A stretch of 64,000 nucleotides of DNA from JBEVJK01 sp040510195 (GTDB lineage Bacteria > Pseudomonadota > Alphaproteobacteria > Rhizobiales > Rhizobiaceae), in assembly GCA_040510195.1 (NCBI GenBank), contig JBEVJK010000132.1, positions 5,133-69,132 on the forward strand, written 5' to 3'. Below are positions 8,234 through 15,819 of the stretch, piece by piece. The notes under the pieces are model-generated. The model was not told the DNA's origin and did not search any database. It worked only from the letters and a program-made list of their open reading frames with translations. The translations under genes were made by a program, and so were the position numbers. How positions within the stretch are numbered: position 1 is the stretch's first letter; each line of letters begins with the position of its first letter.

Positions 8234-9180
8234 GCCTCACATCCGCCCATTCGGTGGTGGTGCCCAGTGCCGGATCGAAGCGGCTCGCCGGTGCCATCGT
8301 CATCGCCTATGCCTTGATTTCCATCATTCCGCTGCTGTGGATCTTCGCCACCAGCTTCAAGACGCCGCCTGACTCGATCGCCTATCCGCCCAAGATCCTG
8401 TTCCAGCCGAGCCTGGAGGGCTACTGCAACCTGTTCACGACGCGCACACGCCAGACGCCCGAATACATCGCATCGCTCGGCGCTCCCACAGGCTACTGCG
8501 ACGAGACCGTTCGCAAGCGCAACATGGTTATCGCAGGACCGTCCAACTTCATGCCGCGCTTCATGAACTCGATCGTCATAGCGTTTGGCTCGACCTTCCT
8601 GGCCGTGTTCCTCGGCGTGTTGGCGGCCTACGGCTTCTCGCGCTTCAAAGTGCCGCTCGCCGACGATCTGCTTTTTTTCATCCTGTCGACTCGGATGATG
8701 CCGCCGATCGCAGTGGCCATCCCGATCTACCTCATGTACCGGGAGGTCGGGCTCTCGGACACAGCGCTCGGCATGATCCTGCTCTACACGGCGGTCAACG
8801 TCTCCCTGGCGGTGTGGCTCCTCAAGGGCTTCATCGACGAGATCCCGCGCGAGTACGAGGAGGCCGCAATGATCGACGGCTACACTCGGCTGCAGGCGTT
8901 CCGGAAGACAGTGCTGCCGCAGGCAACGACCGGCATCGCGGCCACCGCCATATTCTGCATGATCTTTTCGTGGAACGAGTATGCCTTCGTATCCCTGCTC
9001 ACTTCCGGCAGCGCGCAGACGGCGCCACCTTTCATCCCTACCATCATCGGCGAGGGCGGGCAGGACTGGCCCGCCGTCGCGGCGGGCACAACGATCTTCC
9101 TGATTCCCATTCTGGTTTTCACTATCCTCCTGCGCAAGCATCTGTTGCGCGGCATCACCTTCGGAGCGGTCCGCAAATGA
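8230..9180 (+). CDS. ABC sugar permease, second subunit
   Basis: MalG/UgpE-like partner permease, 316 residues. It has an N-terminal helix (AIVIAYALISIIPLLWIF), an unusually long first periplasmic loop of about 70 residues with two Cys, and the EAA loop EEAAMIDGYTRLQAFRKTVLP. Start and stop overlap neighbouring genes (ATGA on both sides), so translation is coupled. Together with the upstream permease it forms the transmembrane channel. Confidence 0.92.
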   Translation: MSLTSAHSVVVPSAGSKRLAGAIVIAYALISIIPLLWIFATSFKTPPDSIAYPPKILFQPSLEGYCNLFTTRTRQTPEYIASLGAPTGYCDETVRKRNMVIAGPSNFMPRFMNSIVIAFGSTFLAVFLGVLAAYGFSRFKVPLADDLLFFILSTRMMPPIAVAIPIYLMYREVGLSDTALGMILLYTAVNVSLAVWLLKGFIDEIPREYEEAAMIDGYTRLQAFRKTVLPQATTGIAATAIFCMIFSWNEYAFVSLLTSGSAQTAPPFIPTIIGEGGQDWPAVAAGTTIFLIPILVFTILLRKHLLRGITFGAVRK

Positions 9181-9380
9181 GCAGCAGCATGATCGCCCGC
9201 AGAAGGCGCTGGCCCCGCTGGCTGCGCCGCGGCCGGCTGGAAAGCCTCGCCACAGCCGTCATCGGCGCGGGCTTCCTGATGCTCTTCCAGCCCTTCTCGC
9301 TGACGCTCTACACCTGGTCCTTCGTGACCATGCTCGTCGGCACCGCCATGTTCATCGTCGTGTCCAAGTTTCCGGAGTAG
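9177..9380 (+). CDS. Tiny two-helix membrane protein of the ABC operon
   Basis: A 67-residue protein coupled to the permease stop by ATGA and ending 3 bases before the ATPase gene. A strongly basic N-terminus (ARRRRWPRWLRRGR) precedes two hydrophobic helices (AVIGAGFLMLFQPFSL and FVTMLVGTAMFIVVS). Its position between permeases and ATPases, with tight coupling, implies an accessory role in the transporter. The glycerol importer of Rhizobium also carries a small membrane gene (glpU), which is an analogy, not a demonstrated homology. Confidence 0.75.
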   Translation: MSSSMIARRRRWPRWLRRGRLESLATAVIGAGFLMLFQPFSLTLYTWSFVTMLVGTAMFIVVSKFPE

Positions 9381-9383
9381 GCG

Positions 9384-10481
9384 ATGGCGGAGATCCGGGT
9401 CGAGAATCTGAGGAAGGAGTTCGGAGCGTTCGTGGCGGTCCGGGATTCCTCGTTCGTGGTCGAGGATGGCGAGTTCTTCGTCATGCTGGGACCGTCGGGC
9501 TGCGGCAAGACGACGACTCTCAGAATGATCGCCGGGCTGGAGCTGCCGACCTCGGGCAGGATCCTGCTGGGCGGCGAGGGGGTGTCGCAGAAGCGGGCGC
9601 GGGAGCGCGACATCGCCTTCGTGTTCCAGCTCTTTGCGCTCTATCCGCACATGAACGTGAGACGGAACATCGGCTTTCCGCTGCTCGCCCAGGGCATGCC
9701 CAAGGCGGAGATCCGGCAGCGCGTCGAGGAGACGGCTCGGCTGCTGCGGATCGACCACTTGCTCGACAAGTCGGTTTCCGGGCTCGCCGGAGGCGACAGG
9801 CAGCGGGTCGCGCTCGGCCGGGCGATCGTCCGGCGGCCCAAATGCTTCCTGATGGACGAGCCGCTCGGCACGCTTGACACCGAGTTCCGCGATCTCATGG
9901 TCCATGAGCTGCGCGAGCTCCACAACCGGATCAGGGCGACGACCGTCTATGTCACCCACGATCAACTCGAGGCCATGTCCATGGCCGACAAGATCGCCGT
10001 CATGAACCACGGGGTTATCGAGCAATTCGGCACGCCGCGCGAGATCTACGACCGGCCGGCCTCGATGTTCGTGGCCGATTTCATCGGCTCGCCGCCGATG
10101 AACTTCCTGTCCTTCCATGGCGGGCTGGAGCGGGGCACGCGCGCCGTCACCGTCCAAGGGGCGCGGATCGACATCCCGGAGGTGCTTGAAGCGCTGGAGC
10201 CGGCCGATATGGCGCTGGGCATCCGGCCAGAGCATGTTCGCTTCGACGAGCGCTCGGGGCTGCGGGGCGCCGTCTATGGCAGCGAGTATCTCGGGACCAC
10301 CCAGGTGGTGGCCGTCGAGACGGCCGACGGCCTGGTCAAGGCGAGGGTGCCGGCCGACGTCAAGCTGTCGATCGGGGAGCCAGTCGGGCTGGCGCTCAAC
10401 CCGACGCGGCTGTCGCTGTTTCACCGCGCGAGCGGTCGGGCCATCCGCACCGCCAATCGCGAGGAGGCGCTCAATGGCTGA
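9384..10481 (+). CDS. ABC sugar importer ATPase, first copy
   Basis: A 365-residue UgpC/MalK-like ATPase. Walker A is GPSGCGKTT, the Q-loop FVFQLFALYPH, Walker B CFLMDEPLGTLD and the switch His is in VTHDQLEAM; a C-terminal regulatory OB (TOBE) domain follows from about residue 240. The ABC signature reads LAGGDRQR, with Ala instead of the usual Ser, while the partner ATPase has the canonical LSGG. The two ATPases may form a functionally asymmetric heterodimer. The gene overlaps the next ATPase by 8 bases. Confidence 0.92.
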   Translation: MAEIRVENLRKEFGAFVAVRDSSFVVEDGEFFVMLGPSGCGKTTTLRMIAGLELPTSGRILLGGEGVSQKRARERDIAFVFQLFALYPHMNVRRNIGFPLLAQGMPKAEIRQRVEETARLLRIDHLLDKSVSGLAGGDRQRVALGRAIVRRPKCFLMDEPLGTLDTEFRDLMVHELRELHNRIRATTVYVTHDQLEAMSMADKIAVMNHGVIEQFGTPREIYDRPASMFVADFIGSPPMNFLSFHGGLERGTRAVTVQGARIDIPEVLEALEPADMALGIRPEHVRFDERSGLRGAVYGSEYLGTTQVVAVETADGLVKARVPADVKLSIGEPVGLALNPTRLSLFHRASGRAIRTANREEALNG

Positions 10482-11496
10482 CATCCGCCTCAAAGGCGTG
10501 AGCAAGGCCTTCGGTGATCGGCAGGCCGTCGCAGACCTCACGCTGTCGATCGCGCATGGCGAGTTCGTGGTGCTGCTCGGACCGACGGGGGCCGGCAAGA
10601 CGACCACTCTGAGGCTGATCGCCGGGCTGGAGAAGCCCGAGAATGGGACGATCCACATTGCAGGGCGCGACGCTACCGAGCTGACGCCGGCCGGGCGCGA
10701 CGTCGCCTTCGTCTTCCAGCAATACTCGCTTTATCCGCACCTGTCGGTCTACGACAACCTCGCCTTTCCGCTCCGTTCCCCGGCCCGCAAGTTCGGCGAC
10801 GGCGACATCAGGGCGCGCGTCGAGCAGGTGGCGCGGCTGGTGCGCATCGACCACAAGCTCGACAGCCGCTCGACCAGCCTGTCCGGCGGCGAGATGCAAC
10901 GGGTCGCCATCGGCCGCGCGCTGGTGAGGCGGCCGGCCATCTACCTGATGGACGAGCCGCTGTCCTCGCTCGACGCCAAGCTCAGGGCCGAGCTCAGGCT
11001 GGAGCTGAAGCGCATCCAGGCCGACCTGGGTGCCACCGTGCTCTACGTCACCCACGACCAGATCGAAGCGATGACGCTCGCCGACCGCATCGGCATCCTG
11101 GCGGATGGGCGATTGCTGCAGATCGGCACGCCGCGCGCCATCTATTCCGAGCCGGCCAGCCTGCACGTGGCAGCGCGGCTGGGGCAGCCGGCGATCAACC
11201 TGCTGCCGACGGGACTGCTGCCCGATGCCGCGGCGCCTGCCGGCACGACCACCATCGGCGCCCGCACTGAGCATCTGGTGATCGCCAAGGCGCCTGGCGG
11301 CCAAGGCGACGGCACCGTCGAGCGGGTCGAGCATCTCGGCGACCAGAACCACCTTCACCTGACGGTCGGCGGCCGCAAGCTGGTGACGCTCACCGACCCG
11401 GAGACCGATTTCGGGGAGGGCGACGCGGTGCGGGTCCGCTACCGGGCGCCGCTGTTCTTCGACGGCGCCGGCAACAGGATCGCTGTGTCGACATGA
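10474..11496 (+). CDS. ABC sugar importer ATPase, second copy
   Basis: A 340-residue UgpC/MalK-like ATPase beginning at ATG 10474 inside the end of the first ATPase gene. Motifs are Walker A GPTGAGKTT, signature LSGGEMQR, Walker B YLMDEPLSSLDAKLR and H-loop YVTHDQIEAMTLADR, with a C-terminal TOBE-like domain. Paired ATPase genes are unusual for CUT1 importers, which mostly use one homodimer, but are known in glycerol-type transporters. Its stop overlaps the dhaL start, tying transport to the kinase genes. Confidence 0.92.
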   Translation: MADIRLKGVSKAFGDRQAVADLTLSIAHGEFVVLLGPTGAGKTTTLRLIAGLEKPENGTIHIAGRDATELTPAGRDVAFVFQQYSLYPHLSVYDNLAFPLRSPARKFGDGDIRARVEQVARLVRIDHKLDSRSTSLSGGEMQRVAIGRALVRRPAIYLMDEPLSSLDAKLRAELRLELKRIQADLGATVLYVTHDQIEAMTLADRIGILADGRLLQIGTPRAIYSEPASLHVAARLGQPAINLLPTGLLPDAAAPAGTTTIGARTEHLVIAKAPGGQGDGTVERVEHLGDQNHLHLTVGGRKLVTLTDPETDFGEGDAVRVRYRAPLFFDGAGNRIAVST

Positions 11497-12083
11497 GAGC
11501 GCTGATCGAGGCCATGGCCCAAACCATTGCGTCGCATGCCGGCGAGCTCACCGCGCTCGATCAGGCGATCGGCGACGGCGACCATGGCGCCAACATGAAG
11601 CGCGGCTTCGACGCCGTCGCAGCGGAGGCCGAGGCGATCGCCGGGAAGCCGCTGCCGGAAGCGCTGAAGGCGATCGGAACCAAGCTGGTGATGACGGTGG
11701 GCGGCGCGTCGGGGCCGCTCTACGGCACGCTGTTCCTTGCGCTCGGCAAGGAGATGCCGGCCAGTCCCGACAGGCAGGCGCTCGCGCTGGCATTCGGCAA
11801 GGCGGTGGACGCGGTCGCAGCCCGCGGCAAGTCGCAGCGCGGGCAGAAGACCATGCTCGACGTCCTCTATCCAGTGGCCGAGGCGCTGGCCGCCGGCCAG
11901 GAGCCCGACGACATCGCAACGCGCGCCGAGCAGGCCGCGGCGTCGACGGTGCCGATGAAGGCGATCCGCGGGCGCGCCTCGTTTCTCGGCGAGCGGTCGG
12001 TGGGCCATCTGGACCCGGGTGCGCGCTCGTCGGCGCTGCTGGTGCGCGCGGTCGTCGAAGTGCTGGCGGGGGAACGGACATGA
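11493..12083 (+). CDS. dhaL: Dihydroxyacetone-kinase-type subunit DhaL
   Basis: The ADP-binding subunit of PEP-dependent dihydroxyacetone kinase, 196 residues. The Mg-ADP site DQAIGDGDHGANM (Asp28, Asp30, His31) and the GGASGPLYG loop are intact. In this kinase class DhaL keeps ADP as a bound cofactor that is rephosphorylated by DhaM, then passes phosphate to the substrate held by DhaK. The gene overlaps the ATPase upstream (ATGA) and the dhaM-like gene downstream (ATGA). True dihydroxyacetone specificity is not proven; related kinases act on other ketoses. Confidence 0.92.
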   Translation: MRALIEAMAQTIASHAGELTALDQAIGDGDHGANMKRGFDAVAAEAEAIAGKPLPEALKAIGTKLVMTVGGASGPLYGTLFLALGKEMPASPDRQALALAFGKAVDAVAARGKSQRGQKTMLDVLYPVAEALAAGQEPDDIATRAEQAAASTVPMKAIRGRASFLGERSVGHLDPGARSSALLVRAVVEVLAGERT

Positions 12084-12469
12084 GCAATGTCGGGATCGTC
12101 ATCGTATCGCATTCGCCGCTGGTCGCCGAAGGAACCGCCGACATGGTGCGCCAGATGGTCGGCGACGAGGTGCCGCTCGCCTGGTGCGGCGGCAACGGCG
12201 CCGGCGGTCTCGGTACCAGCGTCGAGGCGATCATGGCGGCGATCGACCGCGCGTGGTCGGAGGCCGGCGTTGCCATCCTCGTCGACCTGGGCGGGGCTGA
12301 GACCAACAGCGAGATGGCCGTCGAGATCATCGGCGCTCCGCGGGCGGAGCGAATCGCTATCTGCAACGCGCCGATCGTGGAAGGTGCCGTCATGGCCGCC
12401 ACCGAGGCGTCCGGAGGCGCCTCGCTGCGCGAAGTCGTGGCGACGGCGCATGAACTGTCGCCCGCCTGA
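12080..12469 (+). CDS. dhaM: DhaM-like EIIA phosphocarrier
   Basis: A single-domain PTS EIIA of the mannose/Dha type, 129 residues. The phospho-acceptor is His11 in IVIVSHSPLVAEG. GGLGTSVEAI and VDLGGAETNSEMA follow the usual fold, and the ending matches stand-alone DhaM domains. It receives phosphate from HPr and rephosphorylates ADP on DhaL. In Escherichia coli DhaM, EIIA-, HPr- and EI-like domains are fused; here they are encoded as separate consecutive genes. Confidence 0.92.
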   Translation: MSNVGIVIVSHSPLVAEGTADMVRQMVGDEVPLAWCGGNGAGGLGTSVEAIMAAIDRAWSEAGVAILVDLGGAETNSEMAVEIIGAPRAERIAICNAPIVEGAVMAATEASGGASLREVVATAHELSPA

Positions 12470-12471
12470 GG

Positions 12472-12792
12472 ATGAGTGACGAGCCGAGAATGACCGCAAC
12501 CGCCGAAGCCACGGTCCTGATCACCCACGAAGTCGGGCTCCACGCCAGGCCTTCGGTGAAGTTCACCAAGCTTGCCAAGCGCTTTCCGGCGGAAGTGGAA
12601 GTCGCCCTCGACCAGGGCGGCCCCTGGTTCGACGCCAAGAGCATCGTCAAGGTCATGGCCGCCAAGGCGCCGCAGGGAACCCTGCTTCACCTCCGGGCGA
12701 GCGGGGAGCGCGCGGCGGAGGCCGTGGATGCACTGGTCGGCCTTGTGCAGCGCGACTTCGACGAGGGCAAGGGCCATGCCCGCTCCGCTTAG
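12472..12792 (+). CDS. HPr phosphocarrier
   Basis: A 106-residue HPr with an N-terminal extension of about 12 residues. The active-site His24 lies in HEVGLHARPSVKF, and Ser57 in AKSIVKVMAA corresponds to the regulatory Ser46 region. It probably relays phosphate from the EI encoded next to DhaM. It starts 2 bases after the dhaM stop and overlaps the EI gene by 17 bases. It is distinct in context from the PTS-Ntr HPr that Rhizobiales normally keep elsewhere. Confidence 0.92.
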   Translation: MSDEPRMTATAEATVLITHEVGLHARPSVKFTKLAKRFPAEVEVALDQGGPWFDAKSIVKVMAAKAPQGTLLHLRASGERAAEAVDALVGLVQRDFDEGKGHARSA

Positions 12793-14368
12793 CTTTGCCG
12801 GCACCCCGGCCTCCGTGGGCTATGCCGAGGGCCCGCTCTTCTCGCTCGACCGTTCGGCCGGCGCCTATGTGGCGAAGGGGTCGGAGAAGGGGGAGCGGGC
12901 GGCGCTCGAGGCGGCGCTCGCCGGGGCATCGGCGCGACTGGAAAGCCTGATCGGCGAGGCGGCCGACGACGCGGCCGAGATGCTGGAGTTCCAGCTCGCC
13001 ATGCTGCAGGACGAGGCACTGACCGGTCCGGCCTTCGCTGCGATCGAGGAGGGCGCGCAGGCCGACGATGCCTGGGGCGCCTGCCTGGAGGACGAGATCG
13101 CCGGCTACGAGACCGCCGAGGACGGCTATTTCCGCGCCAGGGCAGCCGATCTCAAGGACATTCGCGACCAGGTGCTGCACCATCTGACGCCGCATGGCGC
13201 GGCGGCGCTTCCCGCCGGCGCGATTGCCTTCGGCGACGACATGGCGCCGACCCGGTTCCTGGAGATCGACTGGAGCCAAGGCGGCGGCATTGCGCTGTCG
13301 GCAGGCAGCGCCGCCAGCCACGTCGCCATGCTGGCACGGGCGCGGGGCGTGCCGATGGTGGTGGGGCTCGGCGTCGGGCTGGAAACGAATGGCGACCCTG
13401 TCCTGCTCGACGGCGAGAATGGACGGCTCGTGCTCGACCCTTCCGACCAGGAGCGGGAGGCGTTTCGCGCCCGGTCGGCGGCCTTCGCCGAGCGCCGCGC
13501 CTCCGCCGAGGGCTATCTCGGCCGACCTGCCGCGACGGCCTGCGGGACGGCGGTGCGGGTGATGGTCAACATAGCCGACCCATCCGAAGTCGACCGCATC
13601 GACGCGTCGCATTGCGACGGCGTCGGGCTGATGCGCACGGAATTCCTGTTCGGCGGGGCGCGCGGCCTGCCGGAGGAGGAGACGCAATACGAGGCGTACC
13701 GGCGGGTACTCTCCTGGGCGGGCGACCGGCCGGTCACCATCCGCACCGTGGATGCGGGCGGCGACAAGCCGGTGTCCGGGCTTACGCAGGCGGAGAGCAA
13801 TCCTTTCCTCGGCCTGCGCGGGGTACGCCTGTCGCTCGCCCGGCCGGATGTGTTTCGCGTGCAGATCCGGGCGCTGCTGAGAGCCGGGGCGCACGGCTCG
13901 CTCAAGGTCATGCTGCCGATGGTATCGGTGCCGGAGGAAGTCGCGCGCGCCAGAGCTCTGTTCGCCGAGGAGGCGGCGAGGCTGGAGGCAGAGGGCGTCG
14001 CGCACGCCGTGCCGCCGCTCGGCATCATGGTGGAGGTGCCTTCGGTCGCCGTCATGCCGGAGTCCTTCCTCGATGCGGCCTTCTTCTCGATCGGGTCGAA
14101 CGACCTCACCCAGTATGTGATGGCGGCGGCGCGCGACAACGCGTCGGTCGCGGCTCTGAGCGCCGCCAGCCAACCGGCGGTGCTGAGGCTGATCGCCGAG
14201 CTTGCCCGCTTCGCTGCGGCGCGCGGCATGCCGCTCAGCCTGTGCGGCGACGCTGGCGGCGACCCGACGATCATCCCGCTGCTGCTCAAGGCGGGGCTGC
14301 GCGAGCTCTCCGTCGCGCCGGCGCAGCTGGCGCTGGCCAAGGCGGCGATCGCCACGACGGCGCTCTGA
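12776..14368 (+). CDS. PEP phosphotransferase enzyme I
   Basis: A PTS enzyme I of 530 residues that autophosphorylates with PEP and feeds HPr. The swivelling-domain active His182 sits in GSAASHVAMLARARG. The PEP-binding barrel shows GVGLMRTEFLF, GLRGVRLSLARP, VEVPSVAVM, SIGSNDLTQY and the catalytic Cys490 in SLCGDAGGDP. It is slightly shorter than E. coli EI (575) and has no GAF sensor domain, so it is not the PTS-Ntr EI. Together with the previous three genes it makes a dedicated PEP-to-kinase relay. Confidence 0.93.
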   Translation: MPAPLSFAGTPASVGYAEGPLFSLDRSAGAYVAKGSEKGERAALEAALAGASARLESLIGEAADDAAEMLEFQLAMLQDEALTGPAFAAIEEGAQADDAWGACLEDEIAGYETAEDGYFRARAADLKDIRDQVLHHLTPHGAAALPAGAIAFGDDMAPTRFLEIDWSQGGGIALSAGSAASHVAMLARARGVPMVVGLGVGLETNGDPVLLDGENGRLVLDPSDQEREAFRARSAAFAERRASAEGYLGRPAATACGTAVRVMVNIADPSEVDRIDASHCDGVGLMRTEFLFGGARGLPEEETQYEAYRRVLSWAGDRPVTIRTVDAGGDKPVSGLTQAESNPFLGLRGVRLSLARPDVFRVQIRALLRAGAHGSLKVMLPMVSVPEEVARARALFAEEAARLEAEGVAHAVPPLGIMVEVPSVAVMPESFLDAAFFSIGSNDLTQYVMAAARDNASVAALSAASQPAVLRLIAELARFAAARGMPLSLCGDAGGDPTIIPLLLKAGLRELSVAPAQLALAKAAIATTAL

Positions 14369-14383
14369 GGCGGAGCGGCGGCC

Positions 14384-14815
14384 ATGGTCGACAGCGAGCG
14401 TCAGGCCCCCGGCGGGATCGACGAGGCGATCCGCGTCTACAAGACCATCCTGTCGGCCATCATCGACCAGCGGCCGTCCGGCATGCGGCAGAGGCTGGCG
14501 GACGCGCTCGGCAAGCATCGCAGCTTCGTCACCCAGATCACCAGCCCCGCCTATGGCGTGCCGATCCCGGCCAAGCACCTGTCGACGATCCTCGCCGTCT
14601 GCCACTTCAGCGCGGCCGAACGGGACCAGTTCCTGGCCGCCTATCGCCGGGCGCATCCCGGCAAGGCGCCGGCGGACCTCGGCACGCGGCGGACGCGCCA
14701 CATCTCGTTTTCGGTGCCCGATCTGGGGGACGACAAGCAGAATGCCGCGCTCGACAAAGCGATCAACGAGTTCATCCACCGCATCACCAGCATCGCAAAC
14801 AAGGGCGGCGGATAG
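14384..14815 (+). CDS. HTH-like protein inside the Dha operon, unknown function
   Basis: A 143-residue soluble protein between EI and dhaK. Residues about 25-85 read like a lambda-repressor-type HTH: GMRQRLADALGKHRSFVTQITSP resembles helices 2 and 3, and ILAVCHFSAAERDQFLAAYRRAHPG resembles the following helices of a Cro/C1 domain. The C-terminal 50 residues contain a charged helix. I recognise no named family. Placement in the relay suggests a regulator or adaptor responding to phosphorylation state or to DhaK, which is inference. Confidence 0.7.
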   Translation: MVDSERQAPGGIDEAIRVYKTILSAIIDQRPSGMRQRLADALGKHRSFVTQITSPAYGVPIPAKHLSTILAVCHFSAAERDQFLAAYRRAHPGKAPADLGTRRTRHISFSVPDLGDDKQNAALDKAINEFIHRITSIANKGGG

Positions 14816-14833
14816 ACCGCCAGGGAGGACGAG

Positions 14834-15819
14834 ATGAAGAAGTTCCTGAATTCGGTGGAGACGGTGCTGACCGAAAGCCTCGATGGGTTCGTCGCCGCGC
14901 ATTCGGACATCCTTGCGATGGGGGCCGACCGCAAGTTCGTCCGCCGCAAGTCGCTGAAGCCGGGCAAGGTGGGTCTGATCTCCGGCGGCGGCTCCGGCCA
15001 CGAGCCGCTGCACGGCGGCTTCGTGGGCGAGGGCATGCTGGACGCGGCCTGCCCCGGCCAGGTCTTCACCTCGCCGACCCCCGACCAGATGGCGGCGGCA
15101 GCGGCCGAGGTGGACACGGGGGGAGGATGCCTCTTCATCGTCAAGAACTACGAGGGCGACGTCATGAACTTCGACATGGCGGCCGAGATGTCGGAGGGGG
15201 TGGCCCAGGTGATCACCAATGACGACGTCGCGGTGGAGGATTCGCTTTACACTACCGGGCGCCGCGGCGTGGCGGGGACGCTGTTCGTCGAGAAGGTGGT
15301 CGGCGCTGCGGCGGAAGCCGGCATGCCCCTGGAGGCATTGAAGACGCTGGGCGAGCGCGCCAATCGGGCGACGCGTTCGATGGGTGTGGCGCTGACCAGC
15401 TGCACCGTGCCAGCCGCCGGCAAGCCGACCTCGAGATCGGCGAGACGGAGATGGAGTTCGGCGTCGGCATCCATGGCGAGCCTGGGCGGCGTCGCGACCG
15501 GCTGCAGAGCGGCGACGCCATCGCCGAGGAGATCGTCGCGGCCATTGCCGGCGACTTCGGCGACGGCCTCCGCGGTCCCGCTCTGCTCATCGTCAATGGC
15601 TTCGGCGCAACGCCCCTGATGGAACTGTACCTCATGTACAACGCCGGCCGCCGGCTGTTCGAGCAGCATGGCGTGACGGTGGTGCGCTCGCTGGTCGGCA
15701 ACTACGTCACGTCGCTCGACATGGCGGGATGCTCCTTCACGCTGGCTCGGCTCGACGACGAGCTGGCACGGCACTGGGATGCGCCGGTCAGGACCGCTGC
15801 CCTGAGGTGGGGGACCTAA
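14834..15819 (+). pseudogene. dhaK: DhaK-type kinase subunit, interrupted by a one-base frameshift
   Basis: Substrate-binding subunit of PEP-dependent dihydroxyacetone kinase, about 328 residues if repaired. The first frame (from ATG 14834) carries GGGSGHEPLHGGFVG, VKNYEGDVMNF and ANRATRSMGVALTSC up to AAGKPT. Near 15431 one base, apparently a T, is missing: ACC-TCG-AGA should be ACC-TTC-GAG. The second part continues in another frame as EIGETEMEFGVGIHGEPG and runs to 15819. The His that holds the substrate covalently (in GIHGEPG) is after the break, so the unrepaired product, which ends at 15619, would be inactive. It is either a true mutation or a sequencing error; all neighbouring relay genes are intact. 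Confidence 0.88.

Noticed and set aside
8880..10658. 592-codon open frame antisense to the ABC genes
   Set aside because: Composition is Asp/His/Arg/Gly-rich with no family motifs; it mirrors the coding frame of the real plus-strand permease and ATPase genes.
12653..15013. 786-codon open frame antisense to HPr, EI and dhaK
   Set aside because: Shadow frame of very GC-rich genes with low-complexity RRHH-type sequence; the plus-strand genes have clear active sites.
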